Positions 1 through 5,430 of a stretch of DNA of 7,568 nucleotides are shown here, one piece after another. The DNA lies in contig JAAFHE010000161.1 in assembly GCA_013298265.1 (NCBI GenBank), positions 1 to 7,568 of the forward strand. Direction: 5' to 3'. Origin of the DNA: Lysobacterales bacterium (GTDB lineage: Bacteria; Pseudomonadota; Gammaproteobacteria; Xanthomonadales; Rhodanobacteraceae). Every line of letters begins with the position of its first letter. Positions within the stretch are counted from its first letter, which is position 1. The notes beneath the pieces were generated by a model. That model was not told where the DNA came from. It ran no database searches and saw only the letters and a list, made by a program, of their open reading frames with translations. The position numbers and the translations under genes are program-made.

Positions 1-193
1 CGCCGGCGATCACGATGCGGCCCTGCTGCGGCTGCAGGATGCCGGCGAGGCAGCGCAGCAGCGTGGTCTTGCCTGAGCCGTTCGGTCCTATCAACGCGGC
101 GAATTCGCCGGCCTGCAGGCGCAGGTCGACGCCATCCAGTACGCGTTGCGGCCCGTAGGCATGAACCAGGCCGGCAATTTCCAGGACGGACAT
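1..193 (-). CDS. ABC transporter ATP-binding protein (N-terminal part, cut by window edge)
   Basis: This is the first 64 residues of an ABC ATPase, which runs off the left edge of the window. The start ATG is at 193-191. The translation begins MSVLEIAGLVHAYG and has the usual N-terminal beta strands with an aromatic residue for adenine stacking (Y13). A canonical Walker A motif, GPNGSGKTT, lies at residues 36-44, followed by LLRCLAGIL, as in most importer and exporter ATPases. Walker B, the signature motif and the switch histidine lie outside the window, so the subfamily cannot be fixed. The start overlaps the stop of the upstream membrane-protein gene by one base (TGATG), which indicates translational coupling. 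The protein probably energises that membrane protein from the cytoplasmic side. The substrate is unknown. The fold call is firm; the transported compound is not known. Confidence 0.93.
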   Translation of the reverse strand, partial: MSVLEIAGLVHAYGPQRVLDGVDLRLQAGEFAALIGPNGSGKTTLLRCLAGILQPQQGRIVIAG

Positions 194-1338
194 CAGACAG
201 CACTCCGGGCAACAACGTAGTGGCGCGCGGCCAGCGCGATGGCGAGCAGCGGCACGATGACGACGAACTGATAAGCGAGCAGCAGCAACAGCACGACTTC
301 CGCCGTCGCCCGGATGCGCGCCAGATGCGGGCGATGGCGGTAGCGCCAGCTCAGGCACAGTGACAAAAGGCCACCGAGGCCGATTGCGACGATGAATCCC
401 GCCGCGACCCAGGGCTTGGCGGACTGCAGCAGCAAGCCACCGGCACCGAGTACGCTGGCGCAGCACCAGGCGAACAGCGGATAGCGCAGCGTGCCGGCGG
501 CAAAGCGATCGAACGGCAGCGGCAATGCCGCGAACAGCTGTGTCGCGCGTACCAGCGTGTACTCGCTGGCGCGCAGCGCAAGGCCGTACCAGATCAGCGC
601 GATGCCCAGCAGCAGCAGGCCGGTCAGCGGCAGCAGCGGCATGCCCATCGGCACCAGCAGGCCCAGTGCGAGGAACTGCCAGGTGCGTCCACCCGAACGC
701 CAGCGACGCACGGTCTCGCGCCGCTGCCAGTCGGGCAGGTTGCGCAGCTGCGGATGATCCAGCGCGCGCAGGGGCAGCAGCGCCGCGCTGGAATGGGCTT
801 GCGGTACTTTGGCGTGTGTGCGCGCACCCAGCCGGCGCACGGCCAGGTATCCCAGGCCGCTGCCGAGCCAGAAGCCGAGGCTTGCGGACGTCAGCAGGGG
901 CACGAACCATGGCGTGGACCTGCGCGACAGCGCGACGATGCCGGCCAGCACGAACAGCACGACGACATTGCCGAACGCGGTCAGCAGGATCGCGTTGAGA
1001 TGCAGGCTGCGCCGGGTCGCCGCCTGGGGCACGGGGGCCGCGCCCCACCAGCCCAGCCGCAGTTCCTGCAGCAGTGCCAGGGTCGAGCTGCGGCACATCG
1101 CAAAGCCGAATGCGGCGAAGGCGACCGCAATCGTCAGCGGTTGCGCGGCGAGCAGGCGCAGTACCAGGCCGATGCGATCACCGTCGATGCGCGAAACACC
1201 GGCGCCGACGAGAAACAGCAGCGCGCCACCCGCAACGAGATGGAACAGCGTCTGCGGCCACAGGCGCAGCAGACGCCGCGCGCGATTGCCAGCGACGCGG
1301 CGGGTTTCCTGCAAGCGGGGATGAAAGTAGGCAGCCAT
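193..1338 (-). CDS. multi-pass membrane protein, probable ABC transporter permease subunit
   Basis: This is a 381-residue integral membrane protein read from ATG at 1338. Hydrophobic segments are visible near residues 32-48, 66-82, 113-136, 144-166, 222-254 (probably two), 285-304, 308-330 and 347-371, so about eight or nine helices. A charged cytoplasmic-type stretch with many arginines lies at about 168-220. Its stop (195-193) overlaps the ATG of an ABC ATPase, so the two form an operon and this is probably the permease. I do not recognise a named family, and no FtsX-type or ABC-2 signature is obvious. The frame stays open far upstream, antisense to the neighbouring HD gene; that extension has no membrane character and I exclude it. 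An alternative start at 1374 would add 12 residues. Neither start has a good Shine-Dalgarno sequence, so the exact N-terminus is uncertain. Confidence 0.8.
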   Translation of the reverse strand: MAAYFHPRLQETRRVAGNRARRLLRLWPQTLFHLVAGGALLFLVGAGVSRIDGDRIGLVLRLLAAQPLTIAVAFAAFGFAMCRSSTLALLQELRLGWWGAAPVPQAATRRSLHLNAILLTAFGNVVVLFVLAGIVALSRRSTPWFVPLLTSASLGFWLGSGLGYLAVRRLGARTHAKVPQAHSSAALLPLRALDHPQLRNLPDWQRRETVRRWRSGGRTWQFLALGLLVPMGMPLLPLTGLLLLGIALIWYGLALRASEYTLVRATQLFAALPLPFDRFAAGTLRYPLFAWCCASVLGAGGLLLQSAKPWVAAGFIVAIGLGGLLSLCLSWRYRHRPHLARIRATAEVVLLLLLAYQFVVIVPLLAIALAARHYVVARSAV

Positions 1339-1401
1339 TTGTGCGAGTGTTGCAGGCGCCGGTGGCTGCCGCATGGGCCACGAGTTGGGTGCATTGCCGC
1401 A

Positions 1402-2055
1402 ATGCCGATCAGCGAAACCGATCTTTCCGCACCGCTGCCTTTGCCGTCGGGTCTCGTCGCTGAACTGCGCGACGCCTATGCGCATCCGCCGCGCGCTTAT
1501 CACAATTTCGATCATGTGCTGGAAGTGCTCGGCCATTTCGCCACGGTCGCGCGCGAACCGGGCTGGGACCAGCCGGCCGAGGTGTTTCTCGCGCTGCTGT
1601 ATCACGACGCGATCTACGACGCCGGGCGCAAGGACAACGAGGCGCGCAGCGCGGACTTCGCGCGGTCGGCCATCGCGCGCTGGCTGGACGGGCAGGGTGT
1701 GGATGCCGCACGCGTGGCCGGACTCATTGCCATGACGGCCAGGCACGGGCACTGGGACGCGTCGGCGCTGGATCGCGATGCGGCGCTGTTCCTCGATTGC
1801 GACATGGCGATACTGGCGGCCGAGCCGGCACGCTTCGATGCCTATGACAAGGCCATCGCGCAGGAATACCGCGGCAAGCTGCCGGCGTGGATGTTCCGTC
1901 ACTACCGGCGCCGCTTCCTGCGTGGCCTGCTCGCGACGCCACGCATCTTCGTCTCGGGCTGGTTTCATGCGCGCTGCGATGCGGCGGCGCGTGCCAACCT
2001 CACGCGTTGCCTCGACGGCGGCCGCAGTGCGCTCAAGGCCAGCGCGGGGCGCTAG
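1402..2055 (+). CDS. HD-domain metal-dependent phosphohydrolase (COG4339-like)
   Basis: This 217-residue cytoplasmic protein reads MPISETDLSAPLPLP from ATG at 1402. Its motifs fit the family annotated as predicted HD-superfamily metal-dependent phosphohydrolase: YHNFDH at 33-38, LALLYHDAIYD at 63-73 containing the HD pair H68-D69, DNEARSA at 78-84, an RHGHW histidine cluster at 114-118, LDCDMAILA at 131-139 supplying the distal aspartate D134, and YDKAIAQEYR at 148-157. Length and motif order match full-length relatives, so it looks intact. Family members are expected to bind divalent metal and hydrolyse phosphate esters, but the physiological substrate is unknown and the context does not help. 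It is divergent from the membrane-protein gene, with 63 bp between the two chosen starts. The start has no strong ribosome binding site. The frame is open upstream, but the family motifs begin soon after residue 20, which supports this start. Confidence 0.85.
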   Translation: MPISETDLSAPLPLPSGLVAELRDAYAHPPRAYHNFDHVLEVLGHFATVAREPGWDQPAEVFLALLYHDAIYDAGRKDNEARSADFARSAIARWLDGQGVDAARVAGLIAMTARHGHWDASALDRDAALFLDCDMAILAAEPARFDAYDKAIAQEYRGKLPAWMFRHYRRRFLRGLLATPRIFVSGWFHARCDAAARANLTRCLDGGRSALKASAGR

Positions 2056-2122
2056 TCGAAGACAGCGGAACCATTCGCGACGCAGACGCTGGAACCATGC
2101 CGCCCGCCGACCGATGCAGGCT

Positions 2123-2171
2123 TATAACGATCGGCCATCGCGCCATCGGCGCGCTCTGCTACCGTGACTGC
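2123..2171 (+). promoter_or_regulatory. candidate promoter/leader of the dioxygenase gene
   Basis: Two possible -10 boxes precede the start at 2172: TATAAC at 2123-2128 and TACCGT at 2160-2165. If the second is used, transcription would start at or very near the ATG, giving a leaderless mRNA. That fits the absence of any Shine-Dalgarno-like sequence before 2172. Between the boxes is a perfect 6-bp stem with a 3-base loop (CGCGCC at 2139-2144, ATC, GGCGCG at 2148-2153), and the heptamer GCCATCG occurs twice (2134-2140 and 2142-2148). No convincing -35 element is seen for either box. This is a suggestion from sequence pattern only. Confidence 0.35.
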
Positions 2172-2909
2172 ATGAGTAACGAGGAAACCGCTCCCGCGCT
2201 GCTGGCGACGGTGGAGCCCGAATTGCGCCGCGTCGGCTTCGCCTTCGTCGCCGGCACCACGATGACTGCACACTTGGCCGAGTGCGGGCCGCTGGATGAC
2301 TGGGCTGATTTCGCGGCGAGCTGGAACGACCTCGCCGTCGACACCTACATGGCCGATCAGGGCCGCTACCGGCGCCGACGTCACGGCGTCTATGCAACCG
2401 ATGCCGCGCCACTGCGGCGCGAGCCGGCGCAGCCGCACTACCAGGCGCTGGAATACAACACGCTCAACGGCGGTATCGCGCGCTGGTTCGAGCCGATCGC
2501 GCCGCGCTGGGATGCGGGCAGCAGCCTGCCGACGATACTGCGCTACTGCCAGCGCCTGTTCGGCGCGCTCGCGTCGGACGTTGCCGGCTGGCAGATCGAA
2601 GTGCACCAGTTCCGCATTGAGGCGCGCGCCGGCGAGCAGGGCTTGCCGACGCCCGAAGGCGTGCATCGCGACGGCGTGGACTACGTGCTCGTGCTGCTGG
2701 TCGCGCGCCACAACATCGCCAGCGGCACGACGACGATCCACCAGCCCGATGGCGCGCTGCTAGGCCGCTTCACACTGACCGCGCCGTTCGACGCGGCGCT
2801 CGTCGACGATGCGCGGGTCTGCCACGGCGTGACGCCAGTGGAGGCGGTCGATGCGACGGTGCCGGCGTATCGCGATGTGCTCGTCGTGACGTTTCGCGCG
2901 CGGCCATAG
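2172..2909 (+). CDS. 2OG-Fe(II) dioxygenase, free-amino-acid hydroxylase type
   Basis: This 245-residue cytoplasmic enzyme is read from ATG at 2172 (MSNEETAPALLATVEPELRR). The C-terminal half has the hallmarks of the 2OG-Fe dioxygenase family that includes bacterial L-isoleucine 4-hydroxylase-type enzymes (Pfam 2OG-Fe_dioxy). HQFRIEA lies at 145-151. PEGVHRDG at 161-168 supplies the iron ligands H165 and D167. RHNIASGTTTIH follows at 179-190. VCHGVTPV at 216-223 supplies the third ligand H218, and YRDVLVVTF at 233-241 contains R234, the likely 2-oxoglutarate carboxylate binder. The N-terminal YRRRRHGVY segment (66-74) is also family-like. All catalytic residues are present and the length is normal. 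By family, it would couple decarboxylation of 2-oxoglutarate to hydroxylation of a free amino acid, but which amino acid cannot be told from sequence. It appears monocistronic: the HD gene ends 116 bp upstream and a repeat element follows. Confidence 0.88.
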   Translation: MSNEETAPALLATVEPELRRVGFAFVAGTTMTAHLAECGPLDDWADFAASWNDLAVDTYMADQGRYRRRRHGVYATDAAPLRREPAQPHYQALEYNTLNGGIARWFEPIAPRWDAGSSLPTILRYCQRLFGALASDVAGWQIEVHQFRIEARAGEQGLPTPEGVHRDGVDYVLVLLVARHNIASGTTTIHQPDGALLGRFTLTAPFDAALVDDARVCHGVTPVEAVDATVPAYRDVLVVTFRARP

Positions 2910-2936
2910 ATGTTTCGCAGCTGGACGGCTGCTGGC

Positions 2937-3113
2937 CCGCCTCTCTCACGCCGCCTTCTACTGCGGCCGCCGATAGACTCGTCCTGACGCGCGCTGGTCC
3001 CTCGTGTCGGCTCGACGTAGTGTCGGCTAGGCGTTCGCCGTCACTGAAGTCCGCGGCGCGCATCAGGACCGGCGTCTCGACGACCGCGCTACGAACGGGT
3101 GTGAGAGAGGCGG
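2937..3113. repeat. long imperfect inverted repeat, MITE-like intergenic element
   Basis: Two 58-base arms (2937-2994 and 3056-3113) align ungapped as inverted repeats with 42 of 58 positions identical by hand count. The outermost 16 bases match at 15 of 16 (CCGCCTCTCTCACGCC against the complement of 3098-3113). The innermost 14 match at 13 of 14 (2981-2994 against 3056-3069). A middle block, GCGGCCGCCGA at 2963-2973, matches at 9 of 11. The 61-base loop holds two direct copies of GTGTCGGCT (3004-3012 and 3020-3028). The tetramer CTGG flanks the element one base outside each end (2932-2935 and 3115-3118) and could be a target-site duplication, though four bases could be chance. No transposase or open frame of note lies inside. 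It could be a non-autonomous transposon remnant, a dispersed intergenic repeat, or a structured RNA. Confidence 0.7.
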
Positions 3114-3141
3114 ACTGGAGGCTGAGGACTATGCTCCTTTG

Positions 3142-3159
3142 CCGGGCGTCGCGGCCCGG
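3142..3159. repeat. short perfect hairpin downstream of the inverted-repeat element
   Basis: CCGGGC at 3142-3147 and GCCCGG at 3154-3159 form a perfect 6-bp GC stem around the loop GTCGCG. A second small stem, TCCGGC/GCCGGA, lies at 3190-3207. No T-run follows either one, so a simple intrinsic terminator is not supported. Both lie in the untranslated stretch before the small exported-protein gene and could shape its leader. At this GC content, stems of this size can also arise by chance. Confidence 0.35.
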
Positions 3160-3213
3160 AAGCGGCTGAGCTCCTGCGACTCGGCGTTTTCCGGCGCTTC
3201 AGCCGGAGCTTGC

Positions 3214-3240
3214 TAGCGTCCGCCGGGCCTTCCACCGGAG
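3214..3240 (+). promoter_or_regulatory. candidate -10 box and ribosome binding site for the 3248 gene
   Basis: TAGCGT at 3214-3219 fits a TANNNT -10 box and lies 28 bases before the GTG start. CCGGAG at 3235-3240 is a good Shine-Dalgarno sequence, seven bases from the GTG at 3248, and it is the main reason for accepting that GTG start. No clear -35 element is visible 16-18 bases upstream of the box. Confidence 0.4.
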
Positions 3241-3247
3241 CCTCTTC

Positions 3248-3616
3248 GTGTTGCGTCGTTCGCTCTTCCTGCTGTCGTTGCTCCTGAGTCCTGCGCTTCC
3301 CGTCCTGGCGGACGCGTTGCCGCAATCCTTCCCGTATTCCGTCTATACCGACATGGCCGCGGCCCACGCCGACGACATGGCCGGCCGTGACCTTCTCCAG
3401 CGTTTCCTCGCGAGCGATCCGGCGGGACTGCTGATCCGCTTCCCGCCGGGTTCCGATGCGCGCGCGACCATCCACCTGCGTTCAGGCGTGCTGCGCTACG
3501 CCGCCGACGACAAGGACGAAATGCGCCTGCCCGACAAGCGCGAGTGGCGACGCGACAATCCGCGCATCGAACTGTCGGTCAGGCCGGTGGCTCTGGCGCT
3601 GGACTTCGGCGGCTGA
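3248..3616 (+). CDS. small exported protein of unknown function
   Basis: This 122-residue protein is read from GTG at 3248 and supported by a GGAG ribosome binding site. Residues 1-21 form a clear Sec signal peptide: LRR, then a leucine-rich core, then ALPVLA with probable cleavage after A21. The mature part is about 100 residues, rich in charged residues and without cysteines. It includes FPYSVYTDM near 28-36, LLIRFPPGS near 61-69, and a strand-like C-terminal end, IELSVRPVALALDFGG. I do not recognise a family. The repeated short hydrophobic alternations (LLIRFP, ATIHLRSG, IELSVRP, ALALDF) suggest a small beta-rich periplasmic domain, which is inference. It stands alone between a repeat-containing gap and a convergent gene. 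GC-rich third codon positions and the signal peptide make it a believable gene rather than a chance frame. Confidence 0.7.
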   Translation: MLRRSLFLLSLLLSPALPVLADALPQSFPYSVYTDMAAAHADDMAGRDLLQRFLASDPAGLLIRFPPGSDARATIHLRSGVLRYAADDKDEMRLPDKREWRRDNPRIELSVRPVALALDFGG

Positions 3617-3633
3617 CCAGGCGGCAGTCCGCA

Positions 3634-3660
3634 GCGCCCTCCGGCGCGCGAGACAGTTTT
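3634..3660 (+). terminator. weak terminator-like hairpin after the small exported protein gene
   Basis: GCGCC at 3634-3638 and GGCGC at 3643-3647 can pair around the loop CTCC, 17 bases past the stop. A short run of four T lies at 3657-3660, nine bases beyond the stem. The stem is short and the T-run displaced, so this is only a possible intrinsic terminator. Confidence 0.25.
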
Positions 3661-3723
3661 CGATGTCGACGAATGCCGCACTATTGATTGCGTTCGCCGG
3701 CGCGGTACTCGCAGTCTTTGCTC

Positions 3724-3765
3724 AGCAGGCGGATCGGCTACTGGCCTTCGCCGGATCAGCCTGCT
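3724..3765. terminator. palindrome between convergent genes, possible bidirectional terminator
   Basis: AGCAGGCGGATC at 3724-3735 and GATCAGCCTGCT at 3754-3765 are inverted repeats with 11 of 12 positions paired. GGC (3736-3738) can pair further with GCC (3750-3752) across a one-base bulge. The structure sits in the 204-bp gap between the plus-strand exported-protein gene and the minus-strand glutathione S-transferase gene, where a shared terminator is expected. Neither side has a T-tract, so Rho-independent termination is not assured. It could instead be an intergenic palindromic repeat. Confidence 0.45.
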
Positions 3766-3820
3766 CGCGAAACTATTCAGCGTGTCGTGATCGCCGCTTG
3801 CGGTTCAGTTCGCGTACGGC

Positions 3821-4450
3821 TCACACCCATTCGGTAAGGCCTTCGATCTCGTACAGCCGCTGCCAGCTCGGCCGTGCGCGTATGCGGTCGGCAAGCGCTT
3901 TCAGTACCGGCCACTCGGTTGCTGGCCGGGGCATGTTTCGCGACCAGCGCATCAGCATCGTCGCGTAGAAGTCCAGCGCACTGGGCTGTTCGCCGAGCAG
4001 ATAGGGACGCCCGTCGCCGAGCTGGGCAGCGAGCTGGTCGAAGCACTTTTCGACGCGCTTGCGCTGACCTTGCCTGAGCGCGTCCTCGTCCACTGCACCT
4101 GCATCGGACGGATAGAACCAGAGACGGAATGCCGGCTGCAGCGTGTTGGCAAGAAACAGCACGCCCTGCAGGAACGCCGCGCGCGTCGTTGTGCCGACCG
4201 CGGGTGCGAGACCAGCCTCCGGATGGCGCTCACACAGCAACAGCAGCAGTGCGGCGGTCTCGGCACACGCTTGCCCGTCGACGATCAGCGTCGGCACCGT
4301 GCCGTTGGGATTCAGGCTCAGGTACTCGGGGGTGCGGTTGTCGCCGGCCTGGATGTCGATCCGGCGCAGCTCATGTGCTGCGCCGATTTCGAGCAGCAAC
4401 AGGTGTGGCAGCAGGCTCGCTGCGCCGGGCGAATAGTACAAGGTATACAT
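3821..4450 (-). CDS. glutathione S-transferase family protein (beta-like, lacks the usual cysteine)
   Basis: This 209-residue soluble protein is read from ATG at 4450, with GGAG seven bases upstream on its own strand. The N-terminal thioredoxin-fold domain (about 1-80) begins MYTLYYSPGAASLLPH. It continues with LNPNGTVPTLIVDG (47-59), which carries the cis-proline P53, and AETAAL (63-68), the glutathione gamma-glutamyl binding ET pair. The alpha-helical C-terminal domain contains PYLLGEQPSALDFYATML (149-166), the conserved helix-capping segment with D160. Length and architecture are those of a complete bacterial GST. Beta-class enzymes usually read SPGACSL or similar, with a catalytic cysteine. 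Here the corresponding position is A11, with S7 and S12 nearby, so chemistry may differ. Substrate is unknown, and the gene stands alone. A TATGCT box on its strand (4485-4480) is a possible -10. Confidence 0.9.
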   Translation of the reverse strand: MYTLYYSPGAASLLPHLLLLEIGAAHELRRIDIQAGDNRTPEYLSLNPNGTVPTLIVDGQACAETAALLLLLCERHPEAGLAPAVGTTTRAAFLQGVLFLANTLQPAFRLWFYPSDAGAVDEDALRQGQRKRVEKCFDQLAAQLGDGRPYLLGEQPSALDFYATMLMRWSRNMPRPATEWPVLKALADRIRARPSWQRLYEIEGLTEWV

Positions 4451-4595
4451 CGGATGGCTCCGGTTCGGCAGGGCGCGCCAGCATACGAACTGATCCCCAG
4501 CGGCGATAGAGCGCGACACCCTGCCGGAAGTCATGCGTACGGCTGGCGGATGCGCCACTGCAACCCTCGCGCGAAAATCTGCATCCAAGGCCGCA

Positions 4596-4640
4596 ATCGC
4601 CGACCTGACAGCGGCGATGCCCACTACCGTTACGACGAGG
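4596..4640 (+). promoter_or_regulatory. candidate promoter/operator of the DUF2884-like gene
   Basis: A perfect 7-bp inverted repeat, ATCGCCG at 4596-4602 and CGGCGAT at 4612-4618, flanks a 9-base spacer containing CTGACA (4605-4610), which resembles a -35 element. TACCGT at 4625-4630 fits a TANNNT -10, but the 14-base spacing from CTGACA is shorter than normal. GAGG at 4637-4640 is a good ribosome binding site, seven bases before the ATG at 4648. The inverted repeat could be an operator or a chance stem; the ribosome binding site is the firm part. Confidence 0.4.
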
Positions 4641-4647
4641 ACGCACC

Positions 4648-5403
4648 ATGAAACGCCTGCTGCTTGCTGCCGCGCTGGGATTGAGCCTCACTTTCGCTGC
4701 GCAGGCACGCAGCCACAGCATCGATTCCTGCGGCCTGGAAAGTGACTACGACGTGACCATCGACAACTCCGGCCTGTCGTTCCGGCACAGCGGCGGAAAC
4801 CCGGCCAGCATCGTCATGAACAAGGGGCAGCTGATTGTCGACGGCCGCCCGCTGACGCTCAGCGACACCGATCGCGCCCGTATTGCCGAATACGAGGCAA
4901 CCGTACGTGCGCTGGTGCCGCAGGCCAAGGCCATTGCGCGCGATGCCATCGATGTCGCCTATGTCGCGGTCAGCGAAGTTGCCGCCGCATTCTCCGACAC
5001 GGCCGACAGCCCGAATACGCGCCAGCGCCTGGGTGTGCTGCGCGACGAGTTCAAGCTGCGTATCGACGACACCTTCGAAAAGCGGCCCTGGAACGAAGAC
5101 GAGTTCGATGCGCTCGTCGAGAAAGCCATGGCCGACCTGTTGCCGGTGATCCTGGCGGAAGTCGCCGGCAACGCGATTGCCATTGCCCTGAGCGGCGACG
5201 AGGCCCGTGCGGCCGATCTCGAAGCGCGCGGGAAGAAGATCGAGCACGACATCGAGCGCCGCATCGACACGCAGACGGCACAACTGGCGTCGCGCGTCGC
5301 CGCGCTGTGCCCCATGGTCGCCCGGCTTGACAGCATCGAGAACAGCCTGGAGCTGCGCCTGGACGGCGGCACGCGCCTGAACCTGCTCGACTTCGAGAAG
5401 TGA
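4648..5403 (+). CDS. exported DUF2884 (YggN-like) family protein
   Basis: This 251-residue protein is read from ATG at 4648. Residues 1-20 are a signal peptide (MKRLLLAAALGLSLTFAAQA). The mature N-terminus has a strand-rich part, YDVTIDNSGLSFRH (34-47), then a segment reading QLIVDGRPLTLSDTDRARIAEYEATVR (61-87), then VPQAKAIARDAIDVA (90-104). This order of a 'variable given name, then tilted helix' type resembles E. coli YggN and the DUF2884 family, for which no function is established. Residues 100-225 are mostly helical with heptad-like charge patterns. The mature chain has two cysteines, C28 and C221, which could form a disulfide in the periplasm. The C-terminus ends in a strand-like LELRLDGGTRLNLLDFEK. 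No lipobox is present. The gene is divergent from the GST gene and is followed by a hairpin, so it is probably monocistronic. The family assignment rests on recalled similarity. Confidence 0.75.
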   Translation: MKRLLLAAALGLSLTFAAQARSHSIDSCGLESDYDVTIDNSGLSFRHSGGNPASIVMNKGQLIVDGRPLTLSDTDRARIAEYEATVRALVPQAKAIARDAIDVAYVAVSEVAAAFSDTADSPNTRQRLGVLRDEFKLRIDDTFEKRPWNEDEFDALVEKAMADLLPVILAEVAGNAIAIALSGDEARAADLEARGKKIEHDIERRIDTQTAQLASRVAALCPMVARLDSIENSLELRLDGGTRLNLLDFEK

Positions 5404-5430
5404 TGGTTTGGCTCGCGATGAGTGCTGAGA

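Noticed and set aside
754..1401. Upstream extension of the HD-protein frame
   Set aside because: The added residues are Gln/Ala/Arg-rich, low-complexity, antisense to the membrane protein, and unrelated to the family. The family's motifs start after the ATG at 1402.
1339..1968. Upstream extension of the membrane-protein frame to a 591-residue reading frame
   Set aside because: The extra 210 residues are arginine-rich, lack membrane character and lie antisense to the HD gene, whose plus-strand motifs are clear. Long antisense frames are expected at this GC content.
2052..2741. 229-codon minus-strand frame opposite the dioxygenase gene
   Set aside because: It is a shadow of the plus-strand dioxygenase, whose catalytic motifs are intact. 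The antisense product has no recognisable domain.
2937..3113. Insertion sequence with its own transposase
   Set aside because: The inverted-repeat element is only about 177 bases and contains no frame long enough for a transposase. At most it is non-autonomous.
3663..3830. Possible small membrane peptide starting MSTNAALLIAFAGAVLAVFA
   Set aside because: It has one hydrophobic stretch but no ribosome binding site. The frame spans the palindrome at 3724-3765 and continues antisense into the GST gene, so it is most likely chance.
4070..4651. 193-codon plus-strand frame across the GST gene
   Set aside because: It is antisense to a well-supported GST and its product is Gln/Arg-rich without domain features.
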